From Perognathus longimembris pacificus (lineage: Eukaryota; Chordata; Mammalia; Rodentia; Heteromyidae), in assembly GCF_023159225.1 (NCBI RefSeq), contig NC_063176.1:7886963-7950962 (forward strand): DNA of 64,000 bases, read 5' to 3'. The translations under genes were made by a program, and so were the position numbers. Under the pieces are notes generated by a model. The model saw only the letters and a program-made list of their open reading frames with translations. It searched no databases and was not told the DNA's origin. Shown here piece after piece: positions 1-11,523 of the stretch. Numbering within the stretch: the stretch's first letter is position 1; each line of letters starts with the position of its first letter.

Positions 1-2452
1 TTCAATTATAATGGAGTTTCTAACTGATAAACTCATCAAAAGCAGAAAACTCATAAGGTAAGGATTCATGCAGTGTTCTCAGATGCTGACTAGCACAGTA
101 GCATCTGCACTCTGTAAGGTCAGTTATTTCCACTTGTGATCAATATTTCCTATCTTTTTCCATATCCCTAGCCTGGAAGAAGCTCAACATTCCCACTTTT
201 GTTTCTCCTGGAGGAGTTATCACTTTTGAACCACCATAATGCAAACAATTTGCAATTCTAATCTTTTCAAAGGGGGCCTTTTGTGTTTGTGAACGGGTAA
301 GACAACAATAAATCATATTTTCAGACACTAAGCTTCAGGATATATTTCTCTGCAGCCACAGGTAATTCAGGTTTTTAGATTTATTTTTATATCTTTAGAA
401 AATAACAGAATGATTTAATAGATTTTTGTAAAAGTTTTTAGTTTACAGTGAGCCTAACTACTCCTCCAACATGTGACACCTTTTTGTCTAAACTGTTGTA
501 AGATAAAATACACCCAACAATGGATAATTACCTCATTAGTTCATTAAAAGCCTTTCTCTTATTGATGGAGAGAACGCTTTAAAATATAGCCTTTTCATAA
601 GAGGAATATTTTTAAAAAATGATTTGTCATGAAATTTCAAAGCTTAAAATTATTGGTTGTATTTGTGAAGTACTTCTGTTATTAATTGCTTTAGAATGCC
701 AAAATCCCCGGTGGTATACACTGGCAAAACAAGCTGATTAAGAGGCTGGGTATTATTTTTAAATTACTTAATTGCCATTTAATGAAATAGGGAGCTCCAA
801 CTTCCATGCTAGCTAATAAAATGGTTACTCTGCAAGGAATGAATTACTGGTTGCATTGACCTTGCAGAGCAAGCTGTGCTTAGAGAAGCCACAATAATAC
901 ACTTCTCCAATGATGGTATAGGGACTGAAAGCCATATTACTAGAAATGTGCACGTTAGCACTTATATCCCTTTTATAAGCACTGAAATAATGGCTAACAT
1001 ACATTAAGAAATGTCTTGGTATTCCACTGGGTGCCCTGATTGCACTCAAGCCACACGTGTGAACACCTCTTAATTGCCGATGTAATTTCTAAGGAAGTAA
1101 AAACACAGTTCATTTACTTTTTTCCATCCTGCCCTTGGGAACCTGCAATTTTGCTTCGTTATAACCATTCAACCTTTAGCCCTCATGCACTTCAAAAAGG
1201 TTTTCAGTATTTTGTGTGTAATAAAAACAGTACCTATGGGCAGCCATGAACAATTCCATTACATTTGTTAGTACCACTGTGTCCAAGTTTGGAATTAGCT
1301 AAGGTCAAAGACAGAAATTTAGTCATACAAAGAGAAGAATTTTACATGTGCCACTTAGCTTCAAGGGCAAATGAATATTTCAGAAGGAAGAATGTCTACC
1401 TTCTGTTTTGTTTACTATATCATCTAATTCTGAAGGAATGGAATTTAAAGAATGCACTCTATTTGTCCAAATTTCCAATTGGCATTCCAATTGATTCCTA
1501 TGATAAATTTACTATTCGGTTAAAATTATGTATTTTTATATTTGCATTTATAGCACATATGCTAGTATATATGAATGGTATACTAAAATGGTAGTATACA
1601 TGTAATGTTATATTATTAGTGCATATGGATGTAATGGATATGTCTGTTTATATTGAGCCCTAAAAACTCAGTAAATTGGTAGAAAATATTTAGGAGCTAT
1701 GTTTAATATTTGCAGAATTTCCAGCGATTATTTCCCACACTACACAGGTTAACAACAACTGGCACAGCATTTATATTTGATTTTGTGTTGTACATTATCT
1801 AGATAGCATATAAAGGATATAAGATAACATGCATACGTAATATGAAAGTACTACAGTCTGTTCTGTAAGAGAGATGGACATCAATGGGTTTTAGTATCTT
1901 TGGGGGTCTCAGAAACAAACTTTCATGGATATCCAGGGAGGACACTTTGAGATTTTACACGCACATCCACATACATACATCTGCTTGTGGCCAGTTGTGA
2001 AAGTTCTTTTCCTTTAGCCTATCTTTTATTTACTTTCATTTTTCATCTTTTTCAAATTATTCACCTTTATTCCATATTTTTTTTCCATTTTATATCCTGG
2101 TCTCTGTCACTGTGTAAGCCCCCTGATTCCTGTGTTTATTGCTTGCTTACTTATTGGTAACAGAATTCCTATAGTATGAGATAGCAGTACTCAGCTTTCT
2201 TTTCTTCATCTTCTAGATTGTGCAATTTAGGTGTCGGTAACGTGACCCAACTACCATGTCAGCTATGTCAGCCCATTCCTGACAACTGGGATTGCCTCAG
2301 GCTGAGTTTGCAATATATCTGGAAAAGTTTATGAACCAGTTGGAAAAAGACATCTCTTTCTCAAAATTTGACCTAGTTTTGTGTCTCTTAGACATAACTT
2401 ACTGGTAACCATCTTTGCTATCCTGTGAGAAAAACAGGATTAAGAATAGTTG
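1..2452. other. Gene-free unique sequence
   Basis: No repeat, RNA gene or exon is recognised. The longest open frame (109 codons at 1265-1594, plus strand) has no domain I recognise. Around 640-1000 the sequence is less monotonous, with homeodomain-type TAAT cores (for example near 768-785) and few simple repeats, so a conserved non-coding element is possible but not shown. Confidence 0.6.
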
Positions 2453-2699
2453 GGTTCTGGAGCTGGGGGCTCACATCTGTAATCCTAGTTACTCAGGACA
2501 CTGAGATCTGCGGATTGCAGTCCAATACCAGCTGGGAATGAAATTTTGTGAGTTTCTTATCTCCAGTTAACCACCACCAAAAAAAAAAAAAAAAATGGCT
2601 CTGTGACTCAAAGTGGTATAGCACTAGTCTTGAGTAAAAAAAGCTCAGGGAAAGCCCCTAGGCCCTGAGTTCAAGCCTCATAACCACCACCAACAACAA
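2453..2699 (+). mobile_element. 7SL-left dimeric SINE
   Basis: The left monomer carries the 7SL/B1-type block (gtaatcctagttactcagg, then ctgagatctg). It is followed by cttatctccagttaacca, an A-run, and the right monomer with ctgtgactcaaagtggtata and a B-box-like gagttcaagcc. Flanking 11-mers aagaatagttg (2442-2452) and aagaatggttg (2700-2710) differ at one position and look like a target-site duplication. Non-coding, with degenerate pol III promoter boxes. Confidence 0.85.
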
Positions 2700-2835
2700 A
2701 AGAATGGTTGCAAGGGATGGGTGACAATGTTGTTGAAGGAGCTGACATTGATCAAGATGCATTGTAGTCACAAACTGCTTTTTGAATGGCAACTCTTCTG
2801 CCATAAAGAAAGAAAGACTAAAATAGGCTGATGAA
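2700..2835 (+). mobile_element. L1 3'-end fragment (type-2 end)
   Basis: Carries the recurring block gatcaagatgcattgtagt followed by a cataaactgcttt...gaatggcaactc-like segment. The same block is seen at 15.4, 16.4, 24.7, 44.0 and 63.3 kb, and next to L1 ORF2 sequence at 5.2-5.9 kb. This is 3'-UTR only, with no coding part. Confidence 0.65.
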
Positions 2836-3109
2836 AACAAATTTTTGATAATGTGGTAAATATTTGAGCCCACTAGAATTTAGATCATATATGTTTCAGT
2901 TACATGAAGCCTCCTTTGTCTCAGCTCAAATAAGAAGATTCTCTGTTATTTTTGTTATATCATTTCTGGTTGGTGATTATAGGTGGTTATAGGATTTAAG
3001 GTGATTATAAAATTTGTGAAATTATTATGGCCTTTCATATTTATCTGCTAGTTGTTTACCCTGCCAGTCATATTCTTTTGCATTATTTTCTAAAATTCTT
3101 CTTCTTATT

Positions 3110-3310
3110 ATTAATGTATATTAGTTAGATAAAATAATATATTTCATTTTGACATAGTTATGAATGTATATAAATACTATAATCATATTTATCCCTCTAT
3201 GACTTATAATTTTTCCTGTTTCCCTCCTGTTTGTCTCCTTGATATTTTCAAATAGTCCTCCTTTTCTTTCATATCTGTACCTTAGCACTCGTTTCCACAG
3301 TCAAAGGATG
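3110..3310 (-). mobile_element. Possible older L1 3'-UTR fragment
   Basis: On the plus strand this is a run of ttcattttgacatagtta, then tatttatccctctatgac, then CT-rich text with caaatagtcctcc. It resembles antisense 3'-UTRs of older rodent L1s as I remember them. No ORF2 sequence is attached, so the family is uncertain. Confidence 0.45.
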
Positions 3311-3399
3311 ATACTGCCTTGGTACTCATTAATGAACAAGTAAACAGAACATGGTATTTGCCCATAACTGAGTATTGCACAGCTTTCGAGAAAAACAAA

Positions 3400-3620
3400 A
3401 GCAGTAGGTGATTCACTCCTGCTATCCTCCTACTCAGGAGGCTGAGATCTGAGGACTGCAGTTTGAAGCCGGGCTGGGCAGGAAAATTTGTAAGACTCTT
3501 ATCTCCAATAAACTGCTCAAAAAAAAAGTAGTGCAGTAGCTTCAGTATTAGAACTCTAGCCTCGAGCAGAAGAAGCTCAGGGACAGTGCCCAGATCCTGA
3601 GTTCAAGCCCCAGCACTGAG
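3400..3620 (+). mobile_element. 7SL-left dimeric SINE
   Basis: Left monomer with ctactcaggaggctgagat, spacer cttatctccaataaact, and right monomer ending cctgagttcaagccccagc. Diverged at the 5' end. A 113-codon open frame starting at 3622 begins just past the SINE and is not a credible gene. Confidence 0.85.
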
Positions 3621-4689
3621 GGTGGGGGAAGAAAAGGGAAAAGATCGAAACAAAACCAAAATTATGTCTGCAGCAGCAGAAAAGTATGAAATCAGACACC
3701 ATTATGTTAAGAAAAACAAGATACAAGTCACAAGTTTTCTTTTATACATAAAGTGTAGAGGAAAAGGATTCATGTGCTATGTAACTTTAGGAAATTATTA
3801 TTTCTTTTTTTACATTTTTGTTTCAATTTCGTTTGACATATCTTCCATGTTCCTTCAGGGCCTTCTTCCATCACTGTGTTATGAACCCCAGGTTGTGGTT
3901 TCATTAGTTCTTCAATCAGCTTTGGTAGAGTTTGTTTCTTCTTATATATTTACTGACTTATAAACATGAAAGGGAGATGTAGTAAACTTAATATGTTTAG
4001 ACAAATTCTGAACACAGAAGAGAAACCACACTTCTGAAATATGACTTGGGGGCAGGAATAGTCACTGATTTCTATCTTCTGTGATATCTTATTTCTGTAT
4101 CAAAGATACATTGCTTTTAGCAATTACCTCATCTCAGAAATAATGTTCAAAGTCATTGGAAGCAGAAAATTATGTATGTAAATTAAATTAGGGCTTTATT
4201 AAAAATTAATAATAAAGCACTATAATTCTGCTCCATATATCATACAAAGGAAATATTGAGTAGCTCCAGTAACTACATAATGTGAGGTGATTTTTATAGT
4301 ACAGTGCATATTCTGACATTTACAACTCTTGGAGAAAGTTTCTTTCAAAATACCACTGAAAATTAACTATGGTTAAAAGTTAAATTAAGTGCATAATAAA
4401 GAATAAACCATAAATGATGATCAATGGCATGTTATTATGTTCTAAATGACAATCAAAACTCATTATCTTTCCTAAAGTGAATGATTTTGTCTTCCCTTTA
4501 AACACATTTATCAATTTTGTGCTTTCATGTACATTCAGATCCCTTAACCTCAAGTGAAAATTAATCCACACCTTAGAATAATATGGGATCTCCAAGTTAC
4601 TTTTTGAAGAAAATATTAATTATAATCCCACTATTTCTGAGGCAATTAAGAAAAGATTCTACCTCAAGGAATGACATTTGGATAAAATC
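3621..4689. other. Gene-free unique sequence
   Basis: AT-rich sequence with no recognised repeat. Open frames (113 codons plus strand at 3622; 71 codons minus strand at 4380-4595) have no recognisable domain or exon context. Confidence 0.55.
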
Positions 4690-4975
4690 AAGAAGAGTCA
4701 GGCAACAGTGTCTCATACATACAACCCATGCTACTTGGGAGGATGACAATGGCAGAATTGCAGCAGGAAGCCAGCTGGTGAGCCGCCATCTCAACATAAG
4801 GAATGGGATATATTGGCTAGTATCTGTCCTCCTAGCAACGTTGGAAAGTGTAAAACAAGTAGATTATGTATATCCTTGTTCATGTTTGAGTAGGAAACAA
4901 AACTCTAGTTTAAAAATAAGTAGGGTAAACAGTGCTGGTGCTGTATTTCAGGTGTAGGCAATCTGCCAACTAGTG
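4690..4975 (+). mobile_element. Strongly diverged SINE, probably dimeric
   Basis: Contains a 7SL-like core (catgctacttgggaggatg, then gcaggaagccagctgg, then catctcaaca), followed by a degraded right half with tcttgagttccatcat near the end. This looks like an older castorimorph dimer. The overlapping open frame (4583-4957) is an accident of this repeat. Confidence 0.5.
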
Positions 4976-5175
4976 TAGAATCTTGAGTTCCATCATTGCC
5001 AAAGAAAAGGAGTGAAAGGATATATGACATATTGAGTCAATATGGAACTGTTTCAACCAGGGGGATAAGAATGTTGAAAGGACTCAAATTAGAAACATAC
5101 AAATGGAAAATCGCCTTGTGCGAACTTCACTCTGGCTTCTCTGAGATATGGGTTCATCTAGATATCATATAGCCT

Positions 5176-6262
5176 GAAATATTTTTTAAAAAACCTTTTT
5201 ATTACCTTCAAGTAGTTGAACAAGTTACCATTCAACAGAGCAAAACAACAGATGACTACAAAGCATGTTGATCAATATCAACATTTTAACCCACCCCTTC
5301 CAACCACTATCTCCCTCACTTTTCTTAATTTTTAGGTTATGTGTTGAGTTTTTGTTTCCATTTAACAAAGCAGTTTCTATATGCAATGCATCTTGATCTG
5401 TGTTATCCCTTCCACATCTTTACCCCCATTTGACCCTTGTCTGCCCTAATTTTCGCAATGATTTAGTACATACAAGGAAAGCTCCTGTCTTTTCATTCTT
5501 CTACCCCTTTGCCCTTGGCCCTGCCCTCTCCTCTTGCAAGTACTCATTTCCTGGTACTTACTTTGCTAGGCTTTGCCTATCTAAAGAATTAAACTATTTG
5601 AGCTTTCAGTAGAGTCTATAATACTTAAGTTAATTCATATGCAATAGCTTTCATACTACCTAGTATGTTTAGTTATAGTTTTATAAGCACATTCTAGCTA
5701 CCACAAATGAAGGAACCCATGCAAACTGTGTTTCTGTGAATGTGGCTTAATTCACTTCAAAAATTTTTTTCAAGTCTTTTCATCTCCTTATGAATAAAAT
5801 ACTATCATTCTTTCTGATGAATGAGTAGAATTCCATTGTGGATACCTCCACATTTTCTTGAGATATTCACCCATTGAAGGGCATCTGGAATAAGCAAAAA
5901 CACAAATAATAAATTGGCTAATGACTTAAAAAGAGGTTTACCAGAAGAAGTAGTAAAAATGGCCAATAGACACATGAAGAATTGCTCAACATCTCTGGTT
6001 ATAAAGGAAATGCAAATCAAAACAAGTTTGAGGTTCCACCTCCTTTCAGTTAGAATGGACATCATCAAGAAAACTAACAACAAATGCTGGTATGTGGCCA
6101 AAATGAGCTCCATTAGACTGTGGGAATGTGCACTTGTTCAACCACTCTGGAAGGTAGTATGGAAGGTCCTCAAAAATATATAAATATAAAACTATCCTAT
6201 GACCAGAAATTCTACTCCTGGGCACACAATAGAGTACAAACAAGACCACATTAAAACTTCCA
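5176..6262 (-). mobile_element. 5'-inverted L1 (type-2 3' end)
   Basis: Read on the minus strand, 5888 down to about 5176 is the L1 3' part: the end of ORF2 (ccagatgcccttcaatgg, then the tggaattctactcattcat region, matching the Y-T-M-E-F-Y end of L1 ORF2) and a 3'-UTR with a type-2 end. From 5889 to about 6262 the ORF2 segment just upstream lies in the opposite orientation (aatggccaatagacacatga, then gaaatgcaaatcaaaac, then tctactcctgggcac). The switch at 5888/5889 is what twin-primed insertion gives. Frames are broken and no clear target-site duplication was found. Confidence 0.8.
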
Positions 6263-6379
6263 CTATTTACCATGGCTTGTATATTAATCAGCAGTTACAT
6301 GGATGAACCTCAAACTATATCACATTAAATAAAAGAATCTAAAATCATATAAAGCACACAGTGTACAAAAGTAAGAGAA

Positions 6380-6720
6380 TCCCAATACCATTCCTGCAAT
6401 TTGAGTATGATTTGTCCTCCTTGATAATCTTAGGTCTTAATCTCCATTCATGAGGTGCTGAGGTGGTAGAAACTGAACGCAGCCAAAGTATTTAAATGGG
6501 ACTTTTGTCCCATTTAATATTATATGCATCCATAAAAATGAAAATGTCATAATTAAATCCTGGTATATTTGTAGAAGAGACAAGGGGTAGTTGGGAGAAT
6601 AGATGATATGCCCTCTGTTGCTCAAGACTGAACTGTCAAGAAGCCCATCCCCAGATATGGCCTCTCAACCCTGGATCAGAACTGAGAGCCCAAATGTGAC
6701 CAGGTATTTTATTACTTACC
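6380..6720 (+). mobile_element. Possible ancient MaLR-type LTR remnant
   Basis: The stretch from about 6395 (gcaatttgagtatgatttgtcc, then ttaatctccattcatgagg, then gaggtggtagaaactga) vaguely resembles the 5' half of mammalian MaLR LTRs. Ends and duplications were not identified. An old unrelated repeat is equally possible. Confidence 0.3.
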
Positions 6721-7835
6721 TGCACTACAATAGTTTGTTACTTGCAAAAAGAAAACATTTTCCTCTCATCTCATAGTTAATTTCTACTAAACTTTTAGCA
6801 CCACACATAATTTTCTTTTCTCAGAACAGTGTATCCATGGGATAGCAGAATTATGTACTCATTTATGCTTTCCATGTCAATAGAGTTCAGAAGGGTTGCC
6901 TCTTCTTTTGCAGTTGTCTAGAGTTTATTGAGGTGTCACTATTTTGTTGTTAAGTGTGTGTGTGGAGGGGGGTGGGGGGATGGTAGGTGGGTGTGATTGC
7001 AGAAGATTGCCAAAGACATAAAACATCTACAGGAATTAAGCCCGAACTGCTCACAAAGAGAACCTCTTTTCTAAAGTTCCCTTTGTTTTTTAGAATTATT
7101 TTTATTTATTATTTTTTTACCTCCTCAGTTTAAATCCTCAGTCTTTTACAAGTCTTTTCTAGCCTCAACATCCAAACAAACTTTGTACCTGTGTATGTTA
7201 CTGTTTTGTGACATTATGAAGAAAAATAATTTTAATAGGTGATAATTTTTACCTTCAGATATTCTCAGATTCATTTTCCTGAGTATCTGCACACCTGTCA
7301 CTGTGGTGTATTTCTGTGGCTACCGTTGTTTTTGACAAGGGATCATTGAATTATTATGAATCATCACTCTAATTATTGCTTATAGGAAGTCTGCCAGTAA
7401 AAATCAATCTTCTTCATCATTCACCTACCTCACCGTGCCTTCTGTGATTTATTCCATTATTTATTTGTTTTAGCCTACAATTTCAAATCATTTGACTTAT
7501 TTTTAAGCATAAGGACATTAACATCTATACATTTTTCCCCCAAGGTCATGGGGTTTAAACTGCTTAATCTCTCATAGTATGGGCCATTTTACCAGCACTT
7601 TTGAATAATTTATTCATAGACTCATGTCGTCCCTTGCTGTTTAATTCATATTTCTTTTTAATAGGAAAATAAATTTTATTTCAAAATGATAAAAAAAAAT
7701 CAATCCTGGGCCAAACAATAAAAATGATCATCAAAATAATATCCTACTGACACATATCATTAAAAAGTTCTCACAAAATTCCAGGTTCAAAAGGCAACTT
7801 TGCTTCCGTCTAATATTAACATAAGGATGGGTGCT
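6721..7835. other. Gene-free unique sequence with a short G-rich run
   Basis: No repeat family or exon recognised. At about 6956-6992 there is a TG run followed by two runs of six Gs and a shorter GGG, a local G-rich tract. The rest is ordinary AT-rich sequence. Confidence 0.55.
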
Positions 7836-8520
7836 TTAAAAATATATTGTAAAGGTGATGTACAGGGGGTTGCAAGTTACATAAATCAAGTAATGAGAAC
7901 ATTTCCTTTGGAGCAGTGTCACCCTCTCCCTCATTCCCTCATTCCCTCCCAGGTGTTCCCGTCCCATATCCTTCCCTCCTGTTGTAGAGTTCTTTTCCAG
8001 CATAGTGTCTAGTGAATATCACTGCTGAATTTGTTCACCCTTTGTCCTATCATTTCCGTGCTTCCCCTTCTCCTCCTGAAATCAGACAGACTTATGTACA
8101 AGACAAAGGGTAGCGAAATCAAATACAGCCACAAAAGGGAATAAGCCACAGAAAAACAGAAAGGAATAAAAAGAAAGAAATATGAAAAAGGAAAGAATCA
8201 CAAGTAATAAAACAAACAAACAAACAAAAAACTTATTGCTGAGCTGGACACTGGTGGCTCAGGAGTGTAATCATAGCTGAGGCTGAGGTCTGAGGATCTC
8301 TGTTGAGACTCCAATTAACCACTCAAGGGCTGGAAGTGGCACTGTGGCTCAAAGTCAAAGGAAAAGCGCTAGCTTTGAGCCTAAGAGCTCAGAGACAGCA
8401 CCCAAACCCTGAGTTCAAGCCACATGACCAACAATGACTAACATTAAAAATAAAACAGAACAACAACAACAACAACAAAAACCCTCTTTGTATCTATTTC
8501 CATGTGCTTTTTCAATCTAC
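7836..8520 (-). mobile_element. L1 3'-UTR (type-1 end), split by a SINE
   Basis: On the plus strand it starts with gtgatgtacagggggttgc and then follows, block for block, the antisense 3'-UTR at 11.54-11.82 kb (CT-rich accctctccctcattccctc; atatcactgctgaattt; cctgaaatcagacag). The 7SL-left SINE at 8241-8440 interrupts it. No ORF2 part was recognised beyond the SINE. The 70-codon frame inside is not a gene. Confidence 0.7.
8241..8440 (+). mobile_element. 7SL-left dimeric SINE, internally deleted
   Basis: The left monomer is shortened (gctggacactggtggctcag, then gaggctgaggtctgaggat). It is followed by ccaattaaccactcaa and a complete right monomer with cactgtggctcaaagtc and cctgagttcaagccacat. 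The flanks are A/CAA-rich, so a duplication cannot be called. Nested in the L1 3'-UTR at 7836-8520. Confidence 0.85.
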
Positions 8521-8897
8521 AGAATTTACTAATTTTTCTTCCTTTGTCTTTCAAAATTTACAAGGAATATTTTCTTACTGCACCAGCAACGACTCCTTCA
8601 AGTACAGTTTACTAGTATTTTTAATTGCAAGTTTAGAATCATGCTAACTTCTACTCACTTTCCTGGATCCTAAAATGCTATTCCAGGTCCTTAGCTTTGG
8701 ACTTCAGCTGAAAGCAGGTAATCATTCGTCATAGGGGAAAAAAAGGATAAAGTAAAACTGAGGTGTCTCTGAATTTTGTTTCTTTATTAAATCTCATAAA
8801 ATACACTAATAAGATTGGAGATAAGTTACAGCTAAGAAACTTCCTGAGGGCACTCTGCCTCCTAATATATACCTCCAGTCCAGATTTTATGTAGTTC
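8521..8897. other. Gene-free sequence, nothing recognised
   Basis: AT-rich sequence between an L1/SINE cluster and a SINE half. No exon or repeat family recognised. Confidence 0.5.
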
Positions 8898-9012
8898 TTT
8901 TGGTGATAGACTCTTGCATAGTTTTCTTCCTTGGCTGGCCTCTCTCTTGAGATCTCCTGATCTCAGCCTCAGGCATAACTAGGATGCTAGTCATGATCCA
9001 CTGGCATCTAGC
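8898..9012 (-). mobile_element. SINE left monomer (7SL type)
   Basis: The plus strand reads ggtgatagactcttgcatag, then ggctggcctctctcttgaga, then ctcctgatctcagcctcagg, then actaggatgctagtc, the reverse complement of a 7SL-left monomer. The right monomer is absent, so this is a half element or a truncated copy. Confidence 0.75.
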
Positions 9013-9499
9013 AGAATTAGCATTTTTAAAAGCTAATATATACAATTCATAAGCAGTGAGAGTTCCAATGCTTTGTTTAATCCAAAGAATAACTACTTAA
9101 GTTGTTACCTTTTATACAGCAATATTCATACAAAGAATTAAAGGGAACATGTATAACATTTAATCCATACATTTCCATACTAAGATGAAGGGATTGCTAG
9201 AAGGCTGTGGATCTTATTCCTTATAATACCATATGTTATCTTCGGGAGCCACATGAGGTTTGTGTATACAGAAATAAGATGTATATATACATATACGTAT
9301 TATTTTTAAAAATGATTCTATATGGAAGAGCATTTTTGTTCTTCTTGACTCTTTATTCAGCCCCAGGGAGGAATTGTTGTATGAAAACAATGAATCAAAT
9401 GTTTTTTTTTTAAATCTAATAAGTTAAAACTTTTAAACATGTTATGCATAGACAGACATTTCCTGACTTACTCTCAAGTCAATGTTAAATGTCTATGGT
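9013..9499. other. Gene-free unique sequence
   Basis: AT-rich with a short run of alternating TA/CG-containing sequence near 9280-9300. Nothing recognised as coding or repeat. Confidence 0.5.
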
Positions 9500-9655
9500 A
9501 ACTATACAACTTGTGGGGGAGGGGTGCTGGGTCAGCGAAAGTAGGAGAAAACTAGGGAAGAGGTCACAAGGTCCAAAACAAAATACTCATAACCTGACTT
9601 ATGTAACTGTATCCCCTCTGCACCTCACCTTTACAACAACTCTAAGAAATATATT
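9500..9655 (+). mobile_element. L1 3'-end fragment (type-1 end)
   Basis: A G-rich tract (three runs of 3-5 Gs at about 9512-9531) is followed by a gaagaggtcacaaggt-like block. The terminal block is cttatgtaactgtatcccct, then ctgcacctcacctttacaa, matching the type-1 L1 3' end at 11.1, 46.0, 54.5 and 58.4 kb. No coding part. Confidence 0.65.
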
Positions 9656-10369
9656 TTAAACGTCTATAGTAATGTGACAAGTTTACTTGCTAAAAAAAAC
9701 CATATGTTCAAAAACAGTTTCTTCTTTGAAGTAATTGCAAATTTGACATGAGAAAATAATGACAAAGGCACCTAATCATAACTGTATATTTAATCAGATT
9801 TTAATACATATCTTCTCATTACTTTAAGAATAGAAATTCAATTAGTTTGAGAGAAACAGATTATTTGCATCAAATTCTCATTTCCAGATTATCTGTTCTT
9901 ACTCTGAAGTTAAGGAAAGACAATGGCATGCACTGGCCCTAACATCTGTTGTAAAACACATTTGTCAACTTCCAAAGTCTTCACAATTAAGCAATAAGGA
10001 AATCCCAAATTATGTAAATAATTAAGCATGTGTTGTGACTGGAGTAAAAAAAAAGCATAATGTAAAAAAGAGAGTAGAAGACAGGTGTTAAAGTAGTGAA
10101 GGTGTGAAAGGAATTCTAATATTCAAGGTCTATTAGCAAGTCACTTTCCCTTCAAAGTATTGTAAGTAAAACACTAACATACCTATGACTTACTATCACA
10201 AAGGCAGTGATAAAACATGGTATTTTTGAAATAAGTAATTTGCATTATACAAGAACAAGAACAAAAGAATTTTTCACCATATTAGTTTTAGAGAAAGAGA
10301 GAAAAAAAGGATTTCAAAAAATTAGGTGATGCATGCCTATGTGTGTATGCATGTTTATGAGGTTTTTTT
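9656..10369. other. Gene-free unique sequence
   Basis: AT-rich, no recognised repeat or exon. It ends in the T-rich target (seven Ts then AAAATG) of the L1 insertion that follows. Confidence 0.5.
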
Positions 10370-10383
10370 AAAATGACATTTTG

Positions 10384-11202
10384 ACAAATCGTGGTGCGAT
10401 GAACATTGTTGTGCTTGTAGTTTTCGTGTGATTATGCTTTTGGTCTTTTGGATAGATACCCGAAGAACCCAGATGCCCCTCAGTAGATGAGTGGATCAGG
10501 AAAATGTGGTACATATACACAATGGAATTTTATGCCTCTATCAGAAAGAATGGCATTGCCCCATTGATAAGGAAATGGAAGGACTTGGAAAAAGTTATAC
10601 TAAGTGAAGTGAGCCAGACCCAAAGAAACATGGACTCTATGGTGTCCCTTATAGGGAATAATTACCACAGGTTTAGGCCAGTCACAGCAGAGCATCACAG
10701 GAGCCCAATAGCTATACCCTTATGAACACATAAGATAATGCTAATGAAATTAACTCCATGTTATGGAAACAATTGTTATGTCACAGTTGTTAATACTTTC
10801 AATGTGCCATATGTAACTCTAGCCTCTGTTATTGATGATGTTCCTGTATCACCTTCCTGTGGTTGTACCTACACTATCTTTGTATCTTATCTGAATATAT
10901 TGGAAACTGGATATACTGGTATTAGAACCAGGAAATTGGAAAGGAATACCAAAATTGAGAGACACAGGGTAAAAAAAGACAACTACAAAAGCAATACTAA
11001 CAAACAGTTTGGTGAAAATGAACTGAACAACTGAACAACTCATGGGGGGGAGGGGGAAGGGAAAGAGGGAGGGGGGAGGGCGGAATGAGGGACAAGGTAA
11101 CAAACAGTACAAGAAATGTATCCAATGCCTAATGTATGAAACTGTAACCTCTCTGTAATTCAGTTTGATAATAAAAAATATGTATATAAAAATAAATAAA
11201 AT
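10384..11202 (+). mobile_element. 5'-inverted L1 with target-site duplication
   Basis: From 10384 to about 10462 an L1 ORF2 segment is in reverse (gcgatgaacattgttgtgct, then ggtcttttggatagatac). From about 10463 the plus-strand 3' part begins (acccagatgcccctcagtag) and encodes the L1 ORF2 tail (W-Y-I-Y-T-M-E-F-Y, then L-S-E-V-S-Q) at about 10507-10620. A long 3'-UTR, a G-rich tract at 11044-11083 and the type-1 end follow. Flanking 14-mers aaaatgacattttg (10370-10383) and aaaataacattttg (11203-11216) match at 13 of 14 and sit at a TTTT/AAAA-type site. Open frames here are L1 debris. Confidence 0.9.
11044..11083 (+). repeat. G-rich tract in L1 3'-UTR
   Basis: Six runs of three to seven Gs separated by one to five bases, enough for a canonical four-run G-quadruplex motif. 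Located just before the L1 terminal block. Similar tracts occur in sister copies at 45.96, 51.68 (minus strand) and 58.30 kb. Confidence 0.8.
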
Positions 11203-11523
11203 AAAATAACATTTTGTATCTTATTGATAGATTTTAAGGAAAATTCAATCTTTTTCAGGCTTAATGGCAATAGTGATCTTGTAGTTCATCCTATCACATT
11301 GTTGGAAGTCTGGGTTCACTGATAGATAAGGGTAAAGTGAACCAAAACAGAAATTTTCCAAATTTTGCCTTCAACTTCAACCCAGAAAATTATACCATAG
11401 ATACCATTTTAAGATAAAATATATTGCATCAATTGTATCTTATAATTATAAGAAGCTAATTATGACTATGCTATCAAAAAATCACAAAAATAAAGTTATG
11501 GAATTATAATTTTTAGCTTTCTT

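Noticed and set aside
6956..6992. A full G-quadruplex motif
   Set aside because: Only three G-runs of three or more are separated properly; the remaining runs are GG.
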